Source of the DNA: Undaria pinnatifida
Lineage: Eukaryota > Sar > Phaeophyceae > Laminariales > Alariaceae
Direction: 5' to 3'
Length of the DNA stretch: 64,000 nt
Assembly (NCBI GenBank): GCA_012845835.1
Contig: JABAKD010000008.1
Coordinates: 15,863,223-15,927,222 of the forward strand
Every line of letters starts with the position of its first letter. The stretch's first letter is position 1. This document shows, piece by piece, positions 21,081-32,764 of this stretch. A model generated the notes under the pieces. The model was given only the letters and a program-made list of their open reading frames with translations. It had not been told where the DNA came from and did not search any database. The position numbers and the translations under genes were made by a program.

Positions 21081-23940
21081 ATCTATCTGGCATCGGTATT
21101 CGCAGGCATGCGTACTTTTTAACGTGTACTGCGCCAAGAAATACAAAATTCACAGGACTGACTGTCGAAAATTGTAGGCAGAGCTATCGGGCACCATCCA
21201 CCAACCAACTCCTAGCCGAGAGGGTGCACGACCATCTGCAAGGGGGAGTGAACCAAAGGGCTTGAACTGGGGCAGCACCAAAACGACGCAGGGTTGTGTC
21301 CTTCTGCAACTAAATGGTACCCTATATGCACCATCAACATTGTCTACCGTCCACTACTTAAAAGTGGTGCTGACGTGCACAGGGATCACACTAGACACGC
21401 TTACTAGGCACTAATCGTCACACGCTAGTAGTGGATTCTCCATCTATTCTTCAAGGTTCCCGCCCTGCAAAAAAAAAAAAATGATACAGCAGTACTCATG
21501 GAAGAAAGCAGCAGAGGTGGATAACAAAACACAGCAGCAACGAGTAGGGAAAGATGGAGCACGCCACGAAACAGCAGGGGGAGCAGAGGGCAGGTTTAAT
21601 GAGGTGCAATCGACACCGACACAAACGAAAAGCTGCAACCGCACTCAGGGCCGTTCTTGTCGGATACCCCTTTTTGGTTCCTAACTTTCCTAATTTTCCA
21701 AACTTTCCATATTTATTTGTGAAATTTGTCTTAAAAACGGAGGCGTTCTGTCACAATTTAGGAAATTCTTCAGCCCTAAAAGTAGGGTGGTCGTAGATTA
21801 AATCGAGCGTGTAAAACGCCTTCCAGGTCCGATAGGAATAATGCCCGCGATGTGTTTGGAAACCTTTTTATTACTCCGTATAACTTTAAAAGTATGCCCA
21901 CTACGAACGTTCTGGGGAAATTCGTGATGGAAATTTCCGGCAACATTCTTGCATAACACAGCAGAAGAACGCAATCCGCCTTCTTTGTAGATTCGGGATG
22001 TATGTTTAAAAAAAAACTGGGGACAGACGGCGTTCGTTTCGTGTGGGCAACCCTCGAGATGCAATGGAGTAGTACTACCGTGTGCGCACGCACGTGCGCG
22101 CCCCCTCACAGAACTTCACCCGTGCTGCTGTACGGCAACCTTTCACACGTGGTTGTCATCTATCTGCCGCTAGGACGCGGGAATGTGCGTTCCTGCGCAT
22201 GACTGCTGTATCGGGAAACGCGAGACACATACATGATGAGTACAAAAAAGGCGAGCATGTGGCGACACACACAACCAAGGACGAGAGCACGATTGTATGG
22301 CGACAAACGCGAAGAACACACGGCAGTAGTAGCAGTAGTAGCCCACCACAGCCTGGCCGAGAGAAAAGGCCCTCCCGGCCTGGCTGTGGTGGCACAGCCG
22401 CATCTACCTCGTGTCCGTGCCCGGCGGAGCTGCGTAGTGGTGAATGTGGAGAGTTTGGAGGGGTAGGTGATATCGTCGTGTGGGGCGGGTGGGGTGTGTG
22501 TGGAATTTAAAACTGGCTTGCTGCTCACAGGATTAAGCATTAACTTCAACCGAAGAGCCCCCCTCGCAGGATTTGTAACCCCCTCTGTGTTACGGTTTGG
22601 GATCGTTCGGGTTGAACTGGAAAAGTTAACAATCACAATTAGGAAATCCTGTCCATACTTTGAAGGCAGTGCTCCGACAAGCGCCGTGCCTCAACGATGG
22701 GACCATCGGGTAGCTTCAAACGTTGACCAGGGTGGTCCAACATTGTGGCGGATGGAAGGAAGCGGCCTGGGTCTCCGGAGGACTCATCCTTGAGTCGGAC
22801 GAAGCAACTGTCACGAATCGTGTCCTAGGCACTGAGGTCTGGAGTCACGGTGAGACAGACGAGGATATCTATCAAGGTGACGTGCATGAAATTGACGTGC
22901 ATGAAAGCAGCACGCAACTCCACGGGACTAAACCGTCTACTCTTTTTGAGTCCGCCCACATTCAGTACAGTCCTCCACCGAAATGCAACGTCGGTAGCTC
23001 AACAACATACCGCAAAAAGATGAAAAACACGACGGGGAAAAGAATCCTAACCCTTGGTGAAAGCGGAACTTCGATGCCAGGTATCAAAGCACAAAAAAGA
23101 CGCATCTGACACAATAAACCGCAAACAAAAAAACCCGACTGATAGTCGAAGATAAGTATGTAGCCCTCACCAAACAACCACTTAATAGTCCATTTAAATT
23201 CAACTCATACCCAAATATTAAGCTCGACCCAGTCACTTATCAAGAGACTGTACAAACAGCCTACTATCCGACCTTCATCCGACAATTTCCGACTCTTCAC
23301 AAAGCAGTGCCGATCCTAGAAACAGGGCATACCCCCCATGAGCTGTGAAACAGAATTAACGCAGATGCCCAGGGGAAACCCATACAACAACGAGCAAAAA
23401 AAACGACGAAATAGCATTCGTCACTCCGAAACGAAGCCATTACAATCGCAGAAAGATTGTAGCAACCGTTGCGACTCCAAACTAAAAACTGAGTCGAAAA
23501 AGGGAAAAAGCAAAACGAAATAACACGACTAACAACAACCAACACAAAAACAAAACATAGCAGCCAACACAGCTATCGAAATAAAGAAACAAAGCAAAAT
23601 AAAACAGCCAAAAACAGCACTAAAAAATTAAAGAATTCAGACTGTTAAACCAGGACCGGCCAAGGAGACAAGTCTCCCAACGGGTGAAAACATTAATTTT
23701 GAGAGGAAGTAACGGAAGACCACAGGACAACACAAGCAATATCTCACGCCCTAGGCCATGGATGGTGCCGATGAACTCTTCAGCGCTGTCACCTACACTC
23801 ATGCGGCTTCGTCCGGAACGTAGAGCAGTGACCATAGGTTGTCTCTATCTCGAGATCGAAGGTCAATCGTGATTGGTGGGCGGTGTTGATCAAGGCTTGA
23901 TGAAAACTAGACAAATTGACTTGTTGGACCGCATGACCAA
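21080..23940. other. No gene recognised; A-rich 3' half
   Basis: A CAGCAG-rich patch lies at 21486-21600. 22930-23650 is unusually A- and C-rich on the plus strand. The frame at 22723-23109 (128 codons) and stop-free stretches after it look coding-like in composition, but I recognise no domain and cannot join them by splice sites. Confidence 0.3.
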
Positions 23941-23946
23941 AAATAG

Positions 23947-24480
23947 CACACGTAGGACAATACGATATTATTGAAGATGCATATTGACCGGTCAATATGT
24001 ACGTGCGCTATTTTCGTATCGATTGGTATTGACAACATCAGCACTGTGCCGAGCAACATATCGATACGAATTGGTGAACGCAATACTTCATGCCACCCAA
24101 ATATCGATATGCACAGCAATCGTCAATATTCTTACCACACGGGTCTTGATATCTCTTGGTGCACGCAATGCCATGAACGGGCGAATATCGATATGAATTG
24201 ATCAAACCAACATTTTTACGGTGGACCTATCGATATGATATTGGTGTTACAATACGCTTCAGGGTCAAATATCGGTATGCATTGTCATGATCAAAGTCTG
24301 CGTTTTGTGCGTGTCGATACATGTTGTTTCGCCTTAGTACTGATGCATATTGGCCGTTTCAATATGTTGACAACCAACGTATCGATAAGTAGGTTATTGT
24401 TTAATCCAATATGTCATGTGACTTTCTTTCGCCAAGTGTACCGTTCTTTTTTATTATATGTATGTTCGCTCTCCCTAGCA
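23947..24480. repeat. CAATAY/RTATTG box array 1
   Basis: Boxes CAATAT, CAATAC and their complements recur every 10-40 bp in both orientations, often beside CGATA (CCAATATCGATA-like). The perfect palindrome CATATTGACCGGTCAATATG lies at 23980-23999. The same array, slightly diverged, is at 28583-29050. Confidence 0.65.
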
Positions 24481-25116
24481 GCACATTTTATAAGCGCCTC
24501 GATATGTGGTTATCTGTGCCTAAAAATCGGCAACCTGACGTCACTATGATTTTCGTTGGCACGTGAGTTTTGGTGGCGTGGCACGCAACAAGTATGGAAA
24601 TGTTGTGAAGCCAAAAAAGTACGACAAGCGCTTGAAAGGAGAAAGGCGAAGAGTTCCACGCTGAAGACAGCACAGCGGTATCACGGTGCCAAAATTTGGG
24701 TGACGCACCTGAAAAGCCTTCAACGACGAAAAATTTAAAACATACACCTAACGCTGGGCGGTCGGAGCCACACACAACGACGAAAAATTTAAAACATACA
24801 CCTAACGCTGGGCGGTCGGAGCCACACAGCTTTCGTCGTGACGTCAATCTCGAATGCACAAGCTCAGGCCAGCCGCCCCTTTTCCTTCCCCTCCCTGCCG
24901 AACGACAAGCGCTGAGCCATGGACCAATAAAACGGATTCTCTGCGGCCGCCCGCAACGAAGACAAGCACGCTCCCCGTACTCTTAAAACCTGACACACGA
25001 TGAGCGGGGTGCGGTGCTGAGCAACCGCCCTCACGTACGCCGCTTGAAAACAAAGTATTGATTCTTTGGAAAACATCTCTACCCCGGCACAGAAACACAC
25101 ACACCCTAAAAAAAAC

Positions 25117-25503
25117 TCATGGCACATCTCCAAGTGAATCCCCCCCCTCGTGCCCTGAACCTCGGTACTGCGGGTCGGCAGCTACCCACGCAGGGTCCAC
25201 CGTATCGTCGTCTTCGTCGGAGTGCTGTTCCTCCGCGTAGTCCATATCCTGGACCTCGTGTAGCAGTGCCGGGTCCTTGAACCGTTCCAGGAGAGCATTC
25301 TGCACAGCGTCATCGGCGAGTTGGGGAATGTCGGGTGGGATACTGTCGTACTGCGCCCGCAAATAGAGACACATCTCCAACTGAGCGGGGTCGAGGGAGC
25401 CGCGTTTGCGGTGCATGAAAAAGCCCGCGATGCAGAAGTCTCGCTCCATGACACCTGCGGAGGCCGGCACACCGTAGAAAAAACAAAATAAACCTCTTAC
25501 CAT
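25117..25503 (-). pseudogene. hAT-like transposase C-terminal exon, unit 1
   Basis: The 128-codon minus frame contains VMERDFCIAGFF, then RKRGSLDPAQLEMCLYLRAQ, then an acidic tail with EEQHSDEDDD. The order small-polar-ER-F-C-A-G, R-R-xLxP, E-x-x-L-x-L matches the C-terminal dimerisation region of hAT-superfamily transposases. Splice acceptor and true left edge are uncertain: the first dozen residues (FCFFYG) are probably intron. The stop TGA lies at 25117. No RNase H-like catalytic segment precedes it within this unit, so it is most likely a remnant. Confidence 0.65.
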
Positions 25504-25765
25504 ACTTATGATACATAATTAAAGTGGAAACTACAGTAATAAATCTCATCTATAAATAGATGTGATGTTAGACCTAGCTCAAAATTCCCCACCTGAAAAA
25601 AAAAATACCAACACTTACCATTATAGTGGACAAAAAATAGGACCCCTCCCAACAAAAACTCACCCATGTAGTATACTTCGTATTAGAAGTACCAACAACG
25701 CAGCTTGCAAAGATGAGTATTGACCTGAAATTCGTCGAACTCACGGCTGACGTCCTTGAACTTTT
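25495..25765 (+). repeat. F2 dispersed repeat inside unit 1
   Basis: Nearly identical to 1785-2060 and 30055-30315: GTGGAAACTACAGTAATAAA, ATAGATGTGATGTTAGACC, GACAAAAAATAGGACCCCTC and the GATGAGTATTGACCTGAAAT tail. Present at the same place in both tandem units, so it was there before the duplication. Confidence 0.75.
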
Positions 25766-26159
25766 TTATAAAATACACCATAGCTTTTGATTCAATTTCA
25801 AATACAAAGCGTTTTCACGTGATGCGCGGTTTTATATTAATATTATTTTATTTTTTTATGTTCACTATAGTGGCGGGTTTTGGAGTACATCGGGCGTATA
25901 AAGACAGTAGTAGTGGTCTAATAGATACCAGAGTATCATGTTAAAGTGCCACCTAAAAAAAACAAAATAGAATAAAATAAAACAGAACAAATGAATATAA
26001 ATAAATGAATAAACTAAAATATGCTGTCACCATAACATTTTACATGTAAAAGTCTCGCCCTTGAAAACAAACAAAACAAAAACAAAAAACAAACAAAAAC
26101 AAAGGCAAAACAAAAACAAAACAAAAAAAAAAATACAAAAAAAAACGAAAACGAAAAAA

Positions 26160-26470
26160 CAACGGGAGTCGGTGAGCCTCGAATCCACGGTTGGTTCTAA
26201 ATTAACACGCTTTCACCCTAACATAAAAAATCTCACCCCTGAAAAAAAAAAGAAAAAGACGGAAGTCGGTGAGCCTCGAACCCACGATTGTAAATTAATA
26301 CGCCGTCACCCTAAAAAAACATACCAGGTAAAAAAAAATCCCACCCGGGAGTCGGTGAGCCTCTAACCCACGATCCTAAATTAATACGCTGTCACCCTAA
26401 CATAAAAAATCCTACCCCATAAAAAAACCGGAGTCGGTGGGCCTCGAACCCACGGTTCGAAATTGATACG
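26160..26470 (-). repeat. Array of four tRNA-like (T-arm) units, unit 1
   Basis: On the minus strand, units of about 85-95 bp read GGTGACAGCGTATTAATTTA, then CGTGGGTTCGAGGCTCACCGACTCC-like sequence. GTGGG-TTCGAGG-CTCAC (or CCCAC in the unit at 26430) forms a T arm with the Pol III B-box core GGTTCGA. The left end resembles the D-loop TTAGGGTGACAG. A 5' acceptor strand and a proper anticodon arm are missing. Units begin near 26164, 26259, 26347 and 26430 and are separated by A-rich spacers. Best read as tRNA-derived SINE-like repeats, not functional tRNAs. Confidence 0.55.
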
Positions 26471-26779
26471 CTGTCAACCTGTAATTCAATCCAAACTTCG
26501 CACTCATTGCGTCCCAACCCGCCCCACAAAAAACATCAAGAAACACATCCCGAAATAAATGCAGAATCAAAAACAATCAAGACCGAACGGAAACGAAAAA
26601 GAGAAAAACGCACGTCTCGCTCTCTCACCTCTCGTAAACATTCCGTTCACAAAACACTACGCACGGCACACTGCAAGCCATTTGTGTACCTTAAGTGAGT
26701 GTTGCCGTGTTTTATTATTTCGGATTTCATAATGAAAACACACACACGCACAAGGGAGCAAGAGGGACAAGTCTCGACG

Positions 26780-27215
26780 TCCCACCTCAACATATCGGCA
26801 ACAACACCCAATATCTGCTGATATTTGCAAGCTCATGTTGGCAAACGCAATACGTATCGATGACTCAGTTGACGTTGTATTGCGGCCGGTAAAATATTTT
26901 GAATGCCGCAATACTGCATATATTACCTTCAACAATATGAATCGGCACCTGAATCCTTTCACATATTGAGAAACCAATATCGTATTGGAATATTGATTGA
27001 AAAATACTGACACGAACGATACATACATGCACAATGCATACCAAGCAGAAAATATTGATAATCCAATACACACCGGCGATATTGGTCATGCTGTTGGCGT
27101 TACCACAATTCATATCGATACTCCTCGGACTCAGCGGCTGTTGGTGGCAATACGTATCGAACCATCCATTTTACACATATTGACATGTCCAATATCATAT
27201 TGATTGGTGTATATA
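26780..27215. repeat. CAATAY/RTATTG box array 2
   Basis: Dense boxes such as CAATATCGTATTGGAATATT at about 26975-26995, ACCAATATCG and CCAATACACACCGGCGATAT. Counterpart in unit 2 at 31320-31750. Frames open on either strand here are by-products of the repeat. Confidence 0.6.
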
Positions 27216-27494
27216 TTGTCCAGAGGGTATAAGGAGGTGAGAAAGGAAAGGGTGTACTTGTATGCCAGCCGGCTCTCAGCTACCCAACTTACAGCTTTAT
27301 TGTTGAGCTTCTGCACTTGGAGTTTGTCGGCAGGCGCGAGGACGGCAAGGGTGTGGCGTGTGTATTTTGTCGTCGAAGAGGCTAAACGGAAGAGCGTGGC
27401 GAATGATGAAGCTCTTCACCAAGCTGAGCGCGTTCTGACGCGTCGGATCCGACTGGTAGAGCTGGCTATGCTTCACATGCTGCACACTGTCCAC
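27131..27494 (-). pseudogene. hAT-like transposase second exon, unit 1 (frameshifted)
   Basis: The minus frame 27494-27297 reads VKHSQLYQSDPTRQNALSL, then VKSFIIRHALPFSLFDDK, resembling the LPF segment that opens the hAT transposase core. An extra T in the run at 27364-27367 (TATTTTG against TATTTG in unit 2) throws it out of frame. The continuation LNNKAVSWVAESRLAYKYT is found in another minus frame ending at 27131. Unit 2 is open across the same point. Confidence 0.6.
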
Positions 27495-27776
27495 AGCCGC
27501 GTGCTTCGTGTTATTTCAATCAGACACCGACAGGGACAGCAGTGCGGCACAAACTAACCTCAGTACAGCAGTTAGAACCACATGCTTGCATGAACATGTG
27601 CGACACGCACGATGAACGGCACTATTTCTAACGAAGTACGGAGTACGTTGCAAGCACAAAAAACATCATACTTCCGATGTGCTTTTGGACGTCCAGGACG
27701 ACACAGGAAGAGGAGGAACACACACTCTAACCCAAACCAAAAAAAGACCACGCACAAGTATGTGCTGCACTCACAT

Positions 27777-28262
27777 CTGCTGCTGCGCGGCGCTGGTCTA
27801 AGACGTTATGGAGTGCTCTTGGTTTAGGTGGTTCGTCGCACCCGTTGTAGAACTCGAGGAAATTTTTCAAGGTTTTCGACATGGTGCGGCACCCCTGGCT
27901 TGCGAGGCAGGCGTACACCTGCTTCCTAACTGGTTCCAACTTCTTCCCGTCCTCGGGCTTGTACTCCAGCCTCGCTCCGTAGAAAGCTGTGAAGCTAGGC
28001 TTTCCTTTCACGTTGGGTATGTCCTCGATCATTAAAGCTTGTGGAGGAGCGTAGCGAGAACGGCGTCCGTCACGTCCGCCGGAACGCTGGTCGGGAAATT
28101 CAGCTTCGCTGCAATCCGATTTCTTGGCCCCTCAGAAACCTCACCATCACCCTGGCTAACAAAGCCGGACAGCGTTGTGTGCTTTGGTGGATGCCGGCGC
28201 GCTGCCACCGCTGCTGCTGCCACCTCCCGCCGATTGTCCGTCGTTGGCGCAGTTTCTCATGA
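27777..28262 (-). pseudogene. hAT-like transposase first exon, unit 1 (multiple frameshifts)
   Basis: Begins with an ATG at 28262 in a context equivalent to the start in unit 2 and ends at a GTGAGT donor after 27777. An extra base after the ACCAAAG stretch near 28181 and a lost C near 28053 both break the frame. Downstream, IPNVKGKPSFTAFYGARLEY and YACLASQGCRTMSKTLKNFL are open. The last part (FLEFYNGCDEPPKP) is intact here but broken in unit 2. Function inferred only from position upstream of hAT-like exons. Confidence 0.55.
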
Positions 28263-28582
28263 TCGCCTTGTGGTGGTTTGTTGGCCCCAGGATCGGGTGC
28301 GGGGAGAAGATCTACAAGCAACATGCTACAGCATCTGAGGATGGGGTGCCTTTTCGACCTTGTGTATTTGCCCAAGTTCCCTTCAACAGTTTATGCAAAA
28401 CTGTTCCGACTATTGACTGATTGTGATATAACACGTGATATCCAATATTCAACGACACCAAAAAAATTCCACGTGTGTGGTGGCATCATGCCGAATCTCA
28501 CGAAAGACATGCAGCAGCAGTATTGCTTCGTGCAATATGCGTTGAAGTGACAATATGTTTCCGAAATAAATCTCATATCTAT

Positions 28583-29050
28583 CACACGTAGGACAATACG
28601 ATATTGAAGATGCATATTGACCGGTCAATACGTGCGCTATTTTCGTATCGATTGGTATTGACAACATCAGCACCGTGCCGAACAACATATCGATACGAAT
28701 TGGTGGACGCAATACTTCATGCCACCCAAATATCGATATGCACAGCAATCGCCAATATTCTTACCACACGGGTCTTGATATCTCTTGATGCACGCAATGC
28801 CATGAACGGCCGAATATCGATATGAATTGATCAAACCAACATTTTTACGGTGGACCTATCGATATGATATTGGTGTTACAATACGCTTCAGGGTCAAATA
28901 TCGGTATGCATTGTCATGATCAAAGTCTGCGTTTTGTGCGTGTCGATACATGTTGTTTCGCCTTAGATAGTGCTGATGCATATTGGCCGTTTCAATATGT
29001 TGACAACCCACGTATCGATATTTAGGTATTGTTTAATCCAATATGTGAAT
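28583..29050. repeat. CAATAY/RTATTG box array 3 (unit 2)
   Basis: Counterpart of array 1, with CGATATGATATTGGTGTTAC and GGCCGTTTCAATATGTTGAC in the same order. The central palindrome has lost its right end (CAATACG instead of CAATATG). Confidence 0.6.
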
Positions 29051-29683
29051 TTCTTTCGCCAAGCGTACCGTTCTTTTTTATGCATGTTCGCTCTTCCTAG
29101 CAGCACATTTTATTAGCGCCTCGATATGTGGTGATCTGTGCCTAAAAATCGGCAACCTGACGTCACTATGTTCTTCGTTGGCACGTGAGTTTTGGTGGCG
29201 TGGCACGCAACAAGTTTGGACATGTTGTGAAGCCAAAAAAGTACGACAAGCGCTTGAAAGGAGAAAGGCGAAGAGTTCCACGCTGAAGACAGCACAGCGG
29301 TATCACGGTGCCAAATTTTGGTGACGCACCTGAACAGCCTTCAACGACGAAAAATTTAAAGCATACATCTAACGCTGGGCGGTCGGCGCTACACAGCTTG
29401 CCTCGTGACATCAATTTCGAATGCACAAGCTCAGGCCAGCCGCCCCTTTCCCTTCCCCTCCCTGCGGAACGACAAGCGCTGAGCCATGGACCAATAAAAC
29501 GGATTCTCTGCGGCCGCCCGCAACGAAGACAAGCACGCTCCCCGTACTCTTAAAACCTGACACACGATGAGCGGGGTGCGGTGCTGGGCTACCGCCCTTA
29601 CGTACGCCGCTTGAAAACAAAGTATTGATTCTTCGGAAAACACCTCTACCCCGGCACAGAAACACCCACACCCTAAAAAAACC

Positions 29684-30070
29684 TCATGGCACATCTCCAA
29701 GTGAATCCCCCCCCTCGTGCCCTGAACCTCGGTACTGCGGGTCGGCAGCTACCCACGCAGGGTCGACCGTATCGTCGTCTTCGTCGGAGTGCTGTTCCTC
29801 CGCGTAGTCCATATCCTGGACCTCGTGTAGCAGTGCCGGGTCCTTGAACCGTTCCAGGAGAGCATTCTGCACAGCGTCATCGGCGAGTTGGGGGATGTCG
29901 GGTGGGATGCTGTCGTACTGCGCCCGCAAATAGAGACACATCTCCAACTGAGCGGGGTCGAGGGAGCCGCGTTTGCGGGGCATGAAAAAGTCCGCGATGC
30001 AGAAGTCTCGCTCCATGACACCCGCGGAGGTCGGCACACCGTAGAAAAAACAAAATAAACCGCCTACCAT
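29684..30070 (-). pseudogene. hAT-like transposase C-terminal exon, unit 2
   Basis: Same 128-codon frame as in unit 1 with a few amino-acid differences (for example CIADFF for CIAGFF and MPRKRG for MHRKRG). Contains the VMERDFC, RGSLDPAQLEMC and EEQHSDEDDD segments. The frame is open in both copies, so this exon has not decayed as the N-terminal exons have. Confidence 0.65.
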
Positions 30071-30315
30071 ACATATGATAGAGAATTATAGTGGAAACTA
30101 CAGTAATAAATTTATAAATAGATGTGATGTTAGACCTAGCTCAAAATCCCCACCTAAAATAAAAATACCAACACTTACCATTATAGTGGACAAAAAATAG
30201 GACCCCTCCCAACAAAAACTCACCCATAGAGTATATTAGAAGTACCAACAACGCAGCTTGCAAAGATGAGTATTGACCTGAAATTCGTCGAACTCACGGC
30301 TGACGTCCTTGATTT
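30055..30315 (+). repeat. F2 dispersed repeat inside unit 2
   Basis: Counterpart of 25495-25765, beginning ACCGCCTACCATACATATGA and ending with the GATGAGTATTGACCTGAAAT tail and GACGTCCTTGA. Confidence 0.75.
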
Positions 30316-30659
30316 TTTTTTATAAATACACCACAGCTTTTGATTCAATTTCAAATACAAAGCGTTTTCACGTGATGCGCGGTTTTATATTAATATTATT
30401 TTATTTTATTTTTCACTATATTATATTATAGTGGCGGGTTTTGGTGTACATCGGGAGTATGAGTAGTAGTGGTCTAATAGATACCAGGGTATCATGTTAA
30501 ATTTCCACCTTGAAAAAATAAAATAGAATAAAATAAAATATAGTAAATTAATATAAATAAATGAATAAACTAAAATATGCTGTCACCATAACATTTTACA
30601 TGTAAAAGTCCCGCCCTTATAAACAAACAAAACAAAAACAAAGACAAAACAAAAACAAA

Positions 30660-30660
30660 A

Positions 30661-30692
<32 letters not shown>

Positions 30693-31020
30693 GAAAAAAC
30701 AACGGGAGTCGGTGAGCCTCGAACCCACGGTTCTAAATTAATACGCTGTCACCCTAACATAAAAAATCCCACCCCTTACAAAAAAAGAAAAAAAAGACGG
30801 AAGTCGGTGAGCCTCGAACCCGATTCTAAATTAATACGCTGTTACCCCGAAAAAACATAAAAAAAAATCCCTCCCGGGAGTCGGTGAGGCTCGAACCCAC
30901 GATCCTAAATAAATACGCTGTCACCCTACTTGTAACATAAAAAAATCCTACACCACGAAAAAAAAACGGAGTCGGTGGGCCTCGAACCCACGGTTCGAAA
31001 TTGATACGCTGTCGACCTGT
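30660..31020 (-). repeat. Array of four tRNA-like (T-arm) units, unit 2
   Basis: Units begin near 30705, 30799, 30878 and 30969 with GAGTCGGTGAGCCTCGAACC-type sequence, matching those of unit 1 one for one. A run of about 30 A precedes the array at 30660-30690. The best-kept T arm is again in the last unit (GTGGGTTCGAGGCCCAC on the minus strand). Confidence 0.55.
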
Positions 31021-31319
31021 AATTCAATCCAAACTTCGCACTCATTGCGTCCCAACCCGCCCCACAAAAAACATCAAGAAACACATCCCGAAATACATGC
31101 AGAATCAAAAACAATCAAGACCGAACCAAAAAGAAAAAGAGGAAAACGCACATCTCGCTCTCTCACGCGTAAACCCTCCCTTCACAAAACAACACTACGG
31201 CACACTGCAAGCCATTTGTGTACTTCAAGTGAGTGTTGCCGTGTTTTATTATTTCGGATTTCATAATGAAAAACACACACACAAGGAAGCAAGAGGGACA
31301 AGTCTCGACGTCCCACCTC

Positions 31320-31750
31320 AACATATCGGCGACACCCAATATGTGCTGATATTTGCAAGCATTATCATGTTGGCAAACGCAATACGTATCGATGACTCAG
31401 TTGACGTTGTATTGCGGCCGGTAAAATATTTTGAATGCCACAATACTGCACATATTACTCCAACAATATGAATTGGCACCTGATTCCTTTCACATATTGA
31501 GAAACCAATATCGTATTGGGATATTGATTAAAAGATACTGACACGAACGATACATGCACAATGCATACCAAGCAGAAAATATTGATAATCCAATACACAC
31601 CGGCGATATTGGTCATGCTGTTGGCGTTACCACAATTCATATCGATACTCCTCGGACTCAGCGGCTGTTGGTGGCAATACGTATCGAACCATCCATTTTA
31701 CACACATTGACATGCCCAATATCATATTGGTGTAGATATTGTCCAGGGTA
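31320..31750. repeat. CAATAY/RTATTG box array 4 (unit 2)
   Basis: Counterpart of array 2, with CCAATATCGTATTGGGATATT and CCGGCGATATTGGTCATG in order. Confidence 0.6.
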
Positions 31751-32014
31751 TAAGGAGGTGAGAAAGGAAAGGGTGTACTTGTATGCCAGCCGGCTCTCAG
31801 CTACCCAACTTACAGCTTTATTGTTGAGCTTCTGCACTTGGAGTTTGTCGGCAGGCGCGAGGACAGCAAGGGTGTGGCTTGTGTATTTGTCGTCGAAGAG
31901 GCTAAACGGAAAAGCGTGGCGAATGATGAAGCTCTTCACCAAGCTGAGCGCGTTCCAACGCGTCGGATCCGACTGGTAAAGCTGGCTATGCTTCACCTGC
32001 TGCACACTGTCCAC
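31658..32014 (-). pseudogene. hAT-like transposase second exon, unit 2 (open)
   Basis: A 118-codon minus frame with VKHSQLYQSDPTRWNALSL, FIIRHAFPFSLFDDK, LAPADKLQVQKLNNKAVSW and LAYKYTLSFLTSLYP. The LPF-like segment and following region fit the start of the hAT catalytic core. The C-terminal about 30 residues are translated from CAATAY-array sequence, so the exon probably ends near 31750. A first D of the catalytic triad is not seen. Confidence 0.6.
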
Positions 32015-32282
32015 CGCCGCTTGCTTCCAGTTATTTCAATCAGACACCGACAGGGACAGCAGTGCGGCACAAACTAACCTCAGTACAGCAGTTAGAACCA
32101 CATGCATGCATGAACATGTGCGACATGCATGATGAACGGCACTATTTTTAACGAAGTACGGAGTACGTTGCAAGCACAAAAAACATGTGCTTTTGGATGT
32201 CCAGGACGACACAGGAAGAGGAGGAACACACACTCTGACCCAAACCAAAAAAAGACCACGCACAAGTATGTGCTGCACTCAC

Positions 32283-32764
32283 TTCTGCTGCGCGGCGCTG
32301 GTCTCAGACGTTATGGAGTGCTCTTGCTTTAGGTGGTTCGTCGCACCCGTTGTAGAACTCGAGGAAATTTTCAAGGTTTTCGCCGTGGTGCGGCACCCCT
32401 GGCTTGCGAGGCAGGCGTACACCTGCTTCCTAAATGGTTCCAACTTCTTCCCGTCCTCGGGCTTGTACTCCAGCCTCACTCCGTAGAAAGCTGTGAAGCT
32501 AGGCTTTCCTTTCACGTTGGGTATGTCCGCGATCATTAAAGCTTGTGAGGGAGCGTAGCGGAGAACGGCGTCTTTCACGTCCGCCGGAACGCTGGTCGGG
32601 AAATTCAGCTTCGCTGCAATCCGATTTCTTGGCCCCTCAGAAACCTCACCATCACCCTGGCTAACAAAGCCGGACAGCGTTGTCTGCTTGGTGGATGCCG
32701 GCGCGCTGCCACCGCTGCTGCTGCCACCTCCCGCCGATTGTCCGTCGTTGGCGCAGTTGCTCAT
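32283..32764 (-). pseudogene. hAT-like transposase first exon, unit 2
   Basis: ATG at 32764 (MSNCANDGQSAGGG), a Ser/Gly-rich stretch, then TLSGFVSQGDGEVSEGPRN, LNFPTSVPADVKDAVLRYAP, IPNVKGKPSFTAFYG and YACLASQGCRT. A GTGAGT donor follows 32283. A base missing from the T-run at 32367-32370 (four T, five in unit 1) shifts the end of the exon. An in-frame stop would also arise near 32308 in the unit-1 frame. I chose the 32764 start because the frame upstream has no ATG. N-terminal role (nuclear entry or DNA binding) is inferred. Confidence 0.55.

Larger units (their letters stand above)
23947..28582 (-). mobile_element. Tandem unit 1 with broken hAT-like transposon
   Basis: First of two direct copies of a 4.5-4.6 kb segment. 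The left edge CACACGTAGGACAATACGAT at 23947 recurs at 28583, and the right-edge sequence near 28550-28580 recurs near 33075-33098. Inside, in order, are a CAATAY-box array, a divergent C-terminal hAT exon, an F2 insertion, A-rich DNA with four tRNA-like units, a second CAATAY array, and two N-terminal hAT exons on the minus strand. The catalytic centre of a hAT transposase is not seen. Copies differ by small indels only, so duplication is recent relative to other repeats here. Confidence 0.8.

Noticed and set aside
22160-22636. 158-codon minus-strand ORF
   Set aside because: Overlapping open frames on both strands in GC-rich sequence; none shows motifs.
26160-26470. Functional tRNA genes
   Set aside because: Only the T arm and part of the D loop are credible; the acceptor 5' strand and a paired anticodon arm are absent in all units.
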